Source: CAYSCW01 sp964449165 (lineage in GTDB: Bacteria; Acidobacteriota; Aminicenantia; Aminicenantales; Aminicenantaceae). From it: a DNA stretch of 64,000 nt. The stretch spans positions 1 through 64,000 of the forward strand of contig CAYVAT010000008.1 of assembly GCA_964449165.1 (NCBI GenBank). The letters are read 5' to 3'. Below are positions 9,628 to 17,572 of this stretch, piece after piece; positions within the stretch are counted from its first letter, which is position 1; each line of letters begins with the position of its first letter. A program made the translations under genes and the position numbers. The notes below the pieces were generated by a model. That model searched no databases, was not told where the DNA came from, and saw nothing but the letters and a program-made list of their open reading frames with translations.

Positions 9628-10516
9628 GACCGGTCCTTTCATAATAAATATAGATGTCCTCCAAGGTGGGGGATTCCTCATGGATTTCACGGGCAGGGAT
9701 CTGTTCGAGAAGGAGGTTTTCCTCCTTCTGCAAATATTTGATATAACGGCCGCGGATATAGACATCATCCTTGATATCCGGATTTTCTCGGAGGCTCTCC
9801 ATGACTTCCAGAATATTTCCCTTAGGCAGGATCCGGAACAGCTTGGCAGGGAAAGACTCTTTGAGGGATACGATCGAACCTTTCCGAAGCACTTTCCCGT
9901 CTTTTATAAAAATGACCTCGTCTCCCTTTTCCGCCTCATCCAGATAGGGTGTGGCCATGATAATGGTTTTCCCTTCCTGTTTGAGTTCCTGAATGATGCT
10001 GAAGAACTCGATACGCGAAAGGGGGTCCACACCTGTTGTCGGTTCGTCAAGGATGATGATCTCGGGAAATGCGAGAAGGATGGAAGAAAGGGCTAGCTTC
10101 TGTTTCATTCCACCAGAGAGGGCTCCTGCCCTCCTTTTTTTAAAAGGGAGCATCCCGGTTTTTTCCAGAAGCCGATGTTTCATTTCCTCTCGACGCCGGC
10201 GGGGCACCTGGTGGATATCAGAGTAGAAGTTTAAGTTTTCCTCAACGCTGAGGTCGGAATACAAAGAAAATCTCTCCGGCATGTAGCCGGTGATTTCTGT
10301 GATGCGATTAAATCTTTTTCCAACCGGCTTTCCGTCGAGATAAATTTCCCCTGAGTCTTTTTTGATCAGGCCCAGAGTTATCTTCAGGATGGTGGACTTG
10401 CCTGCGCCGTCAGCTCCGGCCAGGATGCTGATCGTGCCCGGCTCGAGGGTAAAAGAGACTCTGTCGACCGCCTTTAAGGAGCCGAATGACTTGGAAATCC
10501 CTTCCACCCTAAGCAT
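9605..10516 (-). CDS. ABC transporter ATP-binding protein (YbhF N-half-like)
   Basis: 303-aa ATPase with an unusual Walker A, GADGAGKST (residues 34-42), signature LSGGMKQKLAL and Walker B IIILDEPTTGVDP. The GxDGAGK form is typical of the first half of fused YbhF-type double ATPases. The gene overlaps the HlyD gene by 8 bp upstream and the second ATPase by 23 bp downstream. The C-terminal ~70 residues extend past the usual ATPase core, as in DrrA-like proteins. The operon therefore carries the YbhF double ATPase as two separate polypeptides. Confidence 0.87.
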   Translation of the reverse strand: MLRVEGISKSFGSLKAVDRVSFTLEPGTISILAGADGAGKSTILKITLGLIKKDSGEIYLDGKPVGKRFNRITEITGYMPERFSLYSDLSVEENLNFYSDIHQVPRRRREEMKHRLLEKTGMLPFKKRRAGALSGGMKQKLALSSILLAFPEIIILDEPTTGVDPLSRIEFFSIIQELKQEGKTIIMATPYLDEAEKGDEVIFIKDGKVLRKGSIVSLKESFPAKLFRILPKGNILEVMESLRENPDIKDDVYIRGRYIKYLQKEENLLLEQIPAREIHEESPTLEDIYIYYERTGHVVPQAE

Positions 10517-11423
10517 TCTTAGTCCTCCTAAAGCTTCGGCGATTGATCCTCACCGTGACCGGCATTCCAAGCTTAAAAACCTTCAGGTCTTGCTCCAATT
10601 TTATCTTAACCCTGTAAAGCAACGACTGCCGCTCCTTTTCCGAGATGATGTACTTGGGAGAAAATTCGGCTCTTTTTCCGAAGTAGATGATCGTGCCAGA
10701 AAAAAACCGACCTTCCATACCATCCACCAGAACGTCGATTTTCTGACCGAGCTCTAAACGGGAAAGTTCGGTTTCTTCGAGAAAGGTCTCCACATACAGG
10801 CTGGACCAGTCCAGGATATCGGCCACCGGGGTTCCGGGAAAGACTGTCTCACCTTGGGAGACGAACTTTTCCAGAACTACACCGGACACCGGAGAGACAA
10901 TGATGTGGTCCTCAAGTAGAAGATTCAAATATTCCCTCTGATTCTTTATATTTTTGGACTGGACGGAAAGTTCGCGCAAGGATTGCTGAGCATCGAAAAG
11001 GGAAGCTTCAACTTCATCCATCTTGAGGCGGGCCTGTTCGAGTTGATCAGCGGCTATGGACTCTTTTTTCTCCAGCCGTTCGAAGCTTTGAACCTGTTTT
11101 TTCCAATATTCGAGATTGGCATTAAGGAGCTGAATTCTGCGATTGAGTTTCTTACGGTTCAGGGTAATCCCCTGTTCCTGGATTTCAAGACCTTGGATCT
11201 GGTTTTCGATTTTGTCTGAATCGACAGTCACTAGGATACTATTTCTATCCACCTCCCTACCCTCTAGGATGTTAAGAGTTTCGATTTTGCCGGAAACGGC
11301 AGCTTTTACCGTGATTACCTCACCATCCACCACGCCGGCAGCCATGACGAATTCTGATTTTTCCCTGGAGCAGGCAGCCAAGACTATCAAACCGAGGGAT
11401 ATAATTAATATTTTTTTACTCAT
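10509..11423 (-). CDS. HlyD-family membrane fusion lipoprotein (YbhG-like)
   Basis: 304-aa periplasmic adaptor. N-terminal signal with lipobox LAAC, so likely a lipoprotein; barrel-sandwich half (GEVITVKAAVSGKIETL), a long coiled-coil hairpin (about 80-170), second half-motif (SPVSGVVLEKFVSQGE) and a beta-barrel. It should bridge the inner-membrane ABC permeases to the TolC-like outer-membrane protein encoded just upstream. Start at 11423 has AAGGAGG at 6 nt spacing; the in-frame ATG 6 nt earlier sits directly against that site. Overlaps the TolC-like gene by 8 bp. Confidence 0.87.
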   Translation of the reverse strand: MSKKILIISLGLIVLAACSREKSEFVMAAGVVDGEVITVKAAVSGKIETLNILEGREVDRNSILVTVDSDKIENQIQGLEIQEQGITLNRKKLNRRIQLLNANLEYWKKQVQSFERLEKKESIAADQLEQARLKMDEVEASLFDAQQSLRELSVQSKNIKNQREYLNLLLEDHIIVSPVSGVVLEKFVSQGETVFPGTPVADILDWSSLYVETFLEETELSRLELGQKIDVLVDGMEGRFFSGTIIYFGKRAEFSPKYIISEKERQSLLYRVKIKLEQDLKVFKLGMPVTVRINRRSFRRTKNA

Positions 11424-12759
11424 AGGCATCCTCCTTGCTTTTCCCGATGAGGGTGTTGATATTCACCTTGATCATCTCGATCTGGATCTGGATTTCTTGG
11501 AGGAGTAATGCATTTTTCTCCCGAGTGAGAAGCGCTTCCAGATAATCGACATTGGGGATTTGCCTTTCCACATAAAGGGCTTCCTTCAGGTCAGCATCCT
11601 CTTTAGAGTACTCGAGTAGTTGGGTGATGTGAGCTTTTTTTTCTTCCAGCTTTTGGAGGGATGCGAACAGGATCTCGAGAGAGGCAGCGACATCCTGGAT
11701 AAACTTATTCTTCTGGTTCAGAAGCTTTTGTTCTTGGTAATCGAGCAGGATTTTTTCACTGCGGAGTCGATTCCATTCGAATACCGGAAGCGATAGGACG
11801 ATTCCGCCCTGAAAGTAGAGAGCCCATTTTTTCTTGAAAAAATCGATTCCGGGCTTCCCGTAGTGCAGTTTGGCAAATCCACTGATCTGGGGCAGATGCT
11901 TTCCGGAGTTGATTTTTTTTTGGAGGGCGAGCATATCGGCCTGGTTCTGAAGGTTTTTCAGCACAGGATGATTCTCCTCGAAATAGGATAGGGCGAAGTT
12001 TTGGTTGATGGATTGTTCCTTGTAAGCAGCATCGATCTCTTCGGGATAGTATCCGCATAGCTTATGAAAATGGATTCTTTCAGACTCTATGGCCTGTTCT
12101 ATATCGTTGATATTAGCCTGGATTTCCTCGATCTTAGACAGGGTTTCCAAGAGGTCGGATTTACGGACGAGCCCTTCGCTCCGCAGATCCTCGATACGCT
12201 GACGGTGAAACCCCAGGTTTTTTTTAAGGATTTGGAGGGATTGTTTTTTTTGGGTCAGGAGATGAAATTGGAAATAGGAGGATTTGATCAGGCCGACGAA
12301 TTCGTTGACTTTAAGGATTTTTTGGTTGGCTTCGATGGCTTGGCGCACTTCGTTGAGTTTGATGGAATTGGAGAGGATTCCCCCGGTGAAGAGGGGTTGG
12401 GTGAGTCCTATATTGAGGTCGAAATTGTGATGTAGACCTGCTTCGATTTCCCTCCCGGGAATGGTATAAACTCCTGGAATCTGGACTGCGGGAAAGCTTA
12501 TGGTCAAGGTCTCCGACTTGTAGAGATAGTTGGCGTCAAAATCGATACGGAACAGTCTGTCTTTGGCGGAGATTTGACGCTGGAGGGCGGCTCTCTGCTC
12601 GTCGAGTATGGTGTTTAGGTATTCATAATTCTTGCTCAGGCCCTCCTCGATAGCCTTGGTTAGAGAGATTTTTTCTACTGTTTGCCAGGGAAAAACATGG
12701 GTGCCGAGAAAGAAAAAAAGCACAAGATGAACGAATCCAAAAAGATATTTTTTTTTCAT
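11416..12759 (-). CDS. TolC-family outer membrane efflux protein
   Basis: 447-aa outer-membrane channel protein. Signal peptide at residues 1 to about 25 (MKKKYLFGFVHLVLFFFLG), then two repeats of long amphipathic helices with beta strands between, the OEP pattern. Length fits TolC-type trimeric channels. It overlaps the TetR gene by 4 bp and the HlyD gene by 8 bp, so the whole efflux set is one transcription unit. A GGGG-containing ribosome site sits about 8 nt before the ATG. Confidence 0.85.
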   Translation of the reverse strand: MKKKYLFGFVHLVLFFFLGTHVFPWQTVEKISLTKAIEEGLSKNYEYLNTILDEQRAALQRQISAKDRLFRIDFDANYLYKSETLTISFPAVQIPGVYTIPGREIEAGLHHNFDLNIGLTQPLFTGGILSNSIKLNEVRQAIEANQKILKVNEFVGLIKSSYFQFHLLTQKKQSLQILKKNLGFHRQRIEDLRSEGLVRKSDLLETLSKIEEIQANINDIEQAIESERIHFHKLCGYYPEEIDAAYKEQSINQNFALSYFEENHPVLKNLQNQADMLALQKKINSGKHLPQISGFAKLHYGKPGIDFFKKKWALYFQGGIVLSLPVFEWNRLRSEKILLDYQEQKLLNQKNKFIQDVAASLEILFASLQKLEEKKAHITQLLEYSKEDADLKEALYVERQIPNVDYLEALLTREKNALLLQEIQIQIEMIKVNINTLIGKSKEDAYE

Positions 12760-13376
12760 GGTAACAATCCCCTTTTTAAGAGATGGGTGATACTTTGGAT
12801 GCGCTTCTCGAGGAATTCTTTATCATCTGAAATGCGTATATCCAAGATCGCTTCAACCATGGGCTGGGCGATAAATGGAAAGAGACAGAGGGGAAGGATA
12901 TTAAAGATAAACTGGACTGGGTCGGATTCGGATAACAGACCCTTGCCGTTCCACTCTCGGATAACTCGGGGAAGCATTTTTGAGGGAGCCGCGGGAAACT
13001 CGGCAAAAATCTCTCTAATCAGGGGAGTGATGTTCTGGGGTGAGTGGATCATTTCGCGGCAGATTATTTTGATGACCTCTTTTTTGGAGGAAAAATAGCG
13101 GATGTAGAGAGCAGGGAGGATTTCAAAGAGACGCTCGGGAGTGCGTGTTTCCATGACTGCACGTTGAACCCTGGGAATGAAGTCGAGGAGAACCTCCTTG
13201 ATAACTGTACGGTATAGATTCTGTTTAGAGGAGAAATAATAGAAGATCATGGCTTTATTGATGTCAGCCTTCTGGGCGATCCGGTCTACACGCGCGCCTT
13301 CGAATCCAAAGGAGGCGAACTCTTCGCGGCCTGCATCCAGTATCTTTTGCTTGGTGTTTTTTTCTTTAATTGTCAT
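12756..13376 (-). CDS. TetR-family transcriptional regulator
   Basis: 206-aa regulator. N-terminal helix-turn-helix (about 8-55) with the TetR signature around INKAMIFYYFSSKQNLY; the ligand-binding C-terminal domain resembles CecR/YbiH types. First gene of the efflux operon and very likely its local repressor, since a 22-bp palindrome lies between its promoter and coding region. The ATG at 13376 is chosen; an in-frame TTG at 13397 falls inside the palindrome. Neither has a clear ribosome site, so expression may be deliberately low. Confidence 0.85.
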   Translation of the reverse strand: MTIKEKNTKQKILDAGREEFASFGFEGARVDRIAQKADINKAMIFYYFSSKQNLYRTVIKEVLLDFIPRVQRAVMETRTPERLFEILPALYIRYFSSKKEVIKIICREMIHSPQNITPLIREIFAEFPAAPSKMLPRVIREWNGKGLLSESDPVQFIFNILPLCLFPFIAQPMVEAILDIRISDDKEFLEKRIQSITHLLKRGLLP

Positions 13377-13388
13377 TATTATATTTGA

Positions 13389-13410
13389 TTTAACCAACTA
13401 GTTAGTTTAA
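13389..13410. promoter_or_regulatory. Probable TetR-family operator palindrome
   Basis: 22-bp inverted repeat with 9 of 11 base pairs matching, centred on the AACTAGTT core. It begins 11 bp downstream of the -10 hexamer, across the predicted transcript start and early leader, a position suited to repression of the TetR-efflux operon. Confidence 0.65.
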
Positions 13411-13420
13411 CTATGCAGTT

Positions 13421-13449
13421 AATATACTATAAAAAATATAGCCTGTCAA
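13421..13449 (-). promoter_or_regulatory. Consensus sigma-70-type promoter of the efflux operon
   Basis: On the minus strand TTGACA (13444-13449), 17-bp spacer, TATATT (13421-13426). It is among the best promoter matches in the window and is followed at once by the operator palindrome. Confidence 0.75.
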
Positions 13450-13756
13450 GCGACTTCAGTTATTTTGCCTTTAGTGTTTTATTTTGAGATTTGCTTTGTC
13501 AGACTTTATGCTGAGAACTTTGCCGCGTGCATCTTTTTTAGTTTTTTAACCTATTCGCAATCACCCGCGATTTAACGAATGATGAAAAAACAACCTGATC
13601 AAGTTCATGAAAAAAATATAGGAATTTATTTATCCTGAAGAGGTGCTGGAGGACGCTCAACTTGAAAGGTGAGATTAAGGTCATACTAGTGGCGACCATA
13701 TATATATTGGCTGTGCACGTGGAGCAGAAAAAAAGACGGACTTACCTGTTCTCTGT
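13450..13756. other. Intergenic region
   Basis: About 300 bases between the efflux-operon promoter and the end of the BNR-repeat gene. I see no gene, hairpin-plus-T-run terminator or repeat here. Confidence 0.4.
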
Positions 13757-16700
13757 TCATCTCGGATCTGTGATGATCGTTCCATAGCCGGCCGCCTGTA
13801 GCGTGGTATTGAAAGCTGGTATGGTTTCTGCCAAAAGCCGCTCGTATTCTGCACGGACTTCATCCAGCCGCCTCTTCAGGATATCATAGACCTCAAGTTG
13901 CTGGTTCGTGGGGCCGAAGTCCTCAGTGTTACGGATGTCCCCTGCGCCGGTTCCGATCTCACCCGAGAACCAGAGGAGCTTGGAATATAGCATCATTTCG
14001 GCACGATAAGACTTCGGATCGGAAGCATGGAGCTGACGCTGGAGAAGTTTATCCTCGACGGTCACAATTTTGGTCCTAGTTTTGGCCAGGTCGGCCATGA
14101 GCAGTTCTGCATCTTTTGTGCGGGCTAAAACCTTACTTAGGTCTTCCATCTGTTTCCCTACCCATTCCAGCCGGTTGATCATGATTACTACCTCGTTGAT
14201 GTCTTGGACAACATCCTTCCAAAGCTTGATCATGACCCAAATATCCTCTTCTGTACCCCTGGAGTTCGGATCTTTGCGGACCTCGAGTTTTTCGGAGTAT
14301 TCCTTACCGTTTACAGTTAGCTTAATGGTGTAGATCCCGGGCCCAGCCAGCACGCCGGCCTGGGGCTCATGGATTCCCCAATGCAGAACTGGACGGGTTT
14401 CCTGTCCTCTGAAACGTTTTTCCTCCCAGACATGGGGATGGAATTCTGGTGTTGTGCGCAATTTGATCTGGAGGAGCGGCTTATAACGAAGGTCCCACCA
14501 TACTCGGTTGAGGCCTTTATTGGCAGTTCCTTGAAGCGTCCGTACCTTTTGTCCGGCATCATCGAAAATCTCTACAGCCACTTTACCCCTGGGGGCCTCT
14601 CTAAAAAAGTAATTGATAGATGCGCCGTAGGAAACCGGTTGCCCTCGGCTTTGGTCGTTGGGCGGAGAATCAATACGCTGCCTGCTCTTAAACCTGTAGG
14701 CGGGACGCGGCTTAAAGAGGTGGACATCGGTACTTTCGACATCAGGTGTGAGCTGTTGCAAGTGGGTGACATCGTCCATTATCCAGACACCACGGCCGTT
14801 CGTCCCTACCACGAGATCATTGAATTGCTCCTGGAATGCGATCCAGGTGATGCAGACATGGGGAAGGTTGGACTGAAGGGACTTCCAGCTGGCACCATCA
14901 TCAGGCGAATAGAAGATAGCGTTGGCCGTTCCGGCATAGAGCAGTCCTTTACGAACCGGATCTTCCTTGATGGCGCTCGTGTAGCTCAGGACCGATCGGG
15001 GTATCCCGGCATCTATTCGCGTCCAGGTCTGGCCGTAATCTGCCGTCTTGAAGAGATAGGGATCGCGCACGTTTTCTTGGTGGCCGTCTACAGCAATGTA
15101 ACAGCGGCCCGCTTCGAAACGTGAAGGATCGATCATGCTCACTGTACCCCAAGTTGGCATGCCGGGAGGGGTAACATTCGTCCAGCTCTTTCCAGCATCA
15201 CGCGTCACGTGGACAAGGCCGTCGTTGGAACCTGCCCAAATAACTCCGGCCTTAGCCGGCGATTCTGCGATTGCGAAAAGTGTGCAGCCGTACTCAACGC
15301 CCAGATTATCCTTGCTCAGACCACCAGAGGAGCCTTGCTTACTCTTGTCATTAGTCGTTAAGTCGGGGCTGATCAGCGACCAGCTTTCTCCTCTATCCGA
15401 TGTCTTATGGATGTACTGGCTGCCGACGTAAACTGTGTTAGGGTCGTGTGGAGAGAGAGCGATGGGGTGGCTCCAGTTCCAGCGGTACTTGAGAAATCCG
15501 GCTGGAGAGTCGAGAGATTTTTCGGGCCAGGGATTGACATTGCGAACCAGGCCTGTACGACGGTCATAGATTTCGACTGTACCAGCATAGCACGTTCCCC
15601 ATATAATGTTCGGATCGCTGGGATCTGGGTAGGAGAAACCGGACTCGCAGCCTCCCATGCTGCTCCAAACTGGAGCTTCAGGAGTATATCCCGGATAAGC
15701 CGGGCCACGCTTGGAAGTTGAATCCTGCATGTTGCTGTACACCCAGTAGGGAACACAATTGTCCACAGCTACATGGTACATCTGCCCGATGGGGAGAATC
15801 ACTCGGCTCCACTCTCGGCCGCGGGAAGTGGTCAAGCTGATACCTCCGTCGTGGCCGATCATCATCCGTTCCGGATGCTTGGGATCGGCCCACATGTCAT
15901 GACAGTCTCCGCCTCCAGAGAAGTTCTCGATAGACTCACCGCCATCGTAGGTCACATACATTCTGTTGCAGGGGAAATAAACCGTGTTCTCGTCGTCAGG
16001 AGCAATGCACATCCTTGTGTAATAGTGGGGACGCTCATTGATTCGTCGCTCATGACTCACGATTCTCCAGTGAAATCCCCCGTCGTCCGATCGCCAGAGG
16101 GATCCCCGGTCTCCAGTCTCGATGAGCGCATAAACGCGATCGGAATTTGAAGCCGCTACTGCCACGTCCACCTTTCCAACTTCGAACTCGGGGAGGCCCT
16201 TCCCTTCGATGCAGCTCCAGGTATCGCCGCCGTCGCGGGAGACGTAGACTCCGCCTCCTGGTCCTCCGGAGAACTTACCCCAGGTCTTGATAATGATGGG
16301 CCACATCCCGGCGAAAAGGATCTGCGGATTATTCGGATCCATGGCCAGCCCGGAGCAGCCTGTATCCTCGTTCACGAACAGGACTTGCTGCCAAGTTTTG
16401 CCGCCGTTCTTCGTCCGATAAACGCCACGCTCTCTCTGGGGACCATAACAGTGTCCCAATACAGCGGCGAAGACAATGTCAGGATTGTGCGGATGGACGA
16501 TAATCCGCCCGATACGGCCTGAGTTTTCCAGCCCCATGCGCTGCCAGGTCTTGCCAGCATCCAATGACTTGTAGATGCCGTCTCCGATAAGGACGTTGGA
16601 GCGGATAAAGGCTTCGCCCGTCCCGGCCCAAATCTGATTAGAGTCCGATGGTGCGATAGCTAAGGCCCCGATTGACTGGGAGGATTCTTTATCAAAAACG

Positions 16701-16996
16701 GGTTTCCAATTGGTCCCTCCGTCGCTTGATTTCCACACCCCGCCAGCGCAGGCCCCGGCGTAATAGACATTAAGATCGTTCGAGTCACAAACAACCGCGC
16801 TCACGCGGTTACCCTGGGGACCAACGAAACGCCAGTGCAGAGGCCCGGTAGGAGCACGGAATCGGCGAAACTGGCTGTACGCAGGAACAGTGAGCATAGC
16901 GGCCACGACCAGCACAGGCGACATCGCTAAGAGATAGGCAGCTGCTGAATGCAGACGTTCAAGACGTCTCCACGAGTGTATTCTAGTTAAGTTCAT
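13757..16996 (-). CDS. Exported sortilin-like BNR/Asp-box repeat protein
   Basis: 1079-aa exported protein. A signal sequence with twin arginines (SWRRLERLHS, then a hydrophobic run ending near AYSQ) precedes a long beta-propeller region with about ten Asp-box motifs of the S-x-D-x-G-x-x-W kind (SSDGGTNW, SLDAGKTW, SRDGGDTW, SDDGGFHW, TSDRGESW, TADYGQTW, SPDDGASW). A C-terminal ~250-residue region contains an Ig-like strand set and a helical tail. Family knowledge: VPS10/BNR proteins annotated as glycosyl hydrolase-like, often without shown activity. Start at 16996 has AAGGAGGG 3 nt upstream. The gene appears more GC-rich than its neighbours. Function unknown; perhaps surface binding or polymer breakdown. 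Confidence 0.85.
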   Translation of the reverse strand: MNLTRIHSWRRLERLHSAAAYLLAMSPVLVVAAMLTVPAYSQFRRFRAPTGPLHWRFVGPQGNRVSAVVCDSNDLNVYYAGACAGGVWKSSDGGTNWKPVFDKESSQSIGALAIAPSDSNQIWAGTGEAFIRSNVLIGDGIYKSLDAGKTWQRMGLENSGRIGRIIVHPHNPDIVFAAVLGHCYGPQRERGVYRTKNGGKTWQQVLFVNEDTGCSGLAMDPNNPQILFAGMWPIIIKTWGKFSGGPGGGVYVSRDGGDTWSCIEGKGLPEFEVGKVDVAVAASNSDRVYALIETGDRGSLWRSDDGGFHWRIVSHERRINERPHYYTRMCIAPDDENTVYFPCNRMYVTYDGGESIENFSGGGDCHDMWADPKHPERMMIGHDGGISLTTSRGREWSRVILPIGQMYHVAVDNCVPYWVYSNMQDSTSKRGPAYPGYTPEAPVWSSMGGCESGFSYPDPSDPNIIWGTCYAGTVEIYDRRTGLVRNVNPWPEKSLDSPAGFLKYRWNWSHPIALSPHDPNTVYVGSQYIHKTSDRGESWSLISPDLTTNDKSKQGSSGGLSKDNLGVEYGCTLFAIAESPAKAGVIWAGSNDGLVHVTRDAGKSWTNVTPPGMPTWGTVSMIDPSRFEAGRCYIAVDGHQENVRDPYLFKTADYGQTWTRIDAGIPRSVLSYTSAIKEDPVRKGLLYAGTANAIFYSPDDGASWKSLQSNLPHVCITWIAFQEQFNDLVVGTNGRGVWIMDDVTHLQQLTPDVESTDVHLFKPRPAYRFKSRQRIDSPPNDQSRGQPVSYGASINYFFREAPRGKVAVEIFDDAGQKVRTLQGTANKGLNRVWWDLRYKPLLQIKLRTTPEFHPHVWEEKRFRGQETRPVLHWGIHEPQAGVLAGPGIYTIKLTVNGKEYSEKLEVRKDPNSRGTEEDIWVMIKLWKDVVQDINEVVIMINRLEWVGKQMEDLSKVLARTKDAELLMADLAKTRTKIVTVEDKLLQRQLHASDPKSYRAEMMLYSKLLWFSGEIGTGAGDIRNTEDFGPTNQQLEVYDILKRRLDEVRAEYERLLAETIPAFNTTLQAAGYGTIITDPR

Positions 16997-17572
16997 GTTC
17001 CCTCCTTGAAAAGATCGTAGACACGATCCTAATTTTTGCATCATCTGGTGTTATCACCGTTATTATTGAAAAACCCAGGCGATAAACAGAAATTAATGGT
17101 GCTGAATAAATGCATCGGCAGTTATCATTTATAATTCAAGCTATTTAATGGTCAGCGAGATTAAGTCGGCAGCCAAAGCTACATGCTTGGAAATCATGGC
17201 TTTTTCACCAATTTCTGTCTACTGGCATCGATGCTCTTGATGGACTTACCTGGGAATCCTCCCTGAAAGGATGTAGAAACAAGATTTCTCTTTGGGATCC
17301 AGGGAAGGGATAGTTTATGAAACGAACTGAAAGGTTTTGTGTACGCCTTTGCTGGGAAATTTCACGCAGTTTTTGCAATGCTTAACAGTTGATGTGCGGT
17401 GAGAAATATATCAAATATCAGAAGACTAGGTCAAGGAAATTTCCTAACCAGGGACAAGACGAAAAAACATATGTCCTTTTTTATAAGAATTTTGGAATAC
17501 ATTCTGTATCCTCTTCCCTGCAATCCTTTTTATAATATCCACGATATTGAGGAAGCGCTCAAAAGGGATGTT
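16997..17572. other. Intergenic region upstream of the BNR-repeat gene
   Basis: About 575 bases between the start of the BNR gene and the end of uvrA, both leftward. A weak minus-strand promoter candidate (CTGACC, 16 bp, TATAAA around 17129-17156) could serve the BNR gene. No RNA gene, terminator or repeat recognised. Confidence 0.3.

Noticed and set aside
14369..15124. 251-codon open frame on the plus strand
   Set aside because: Wholly antisense to the BNR-repeat gene, with no ribosome site or recognisable domain; a shadow of a GC-richer gene.
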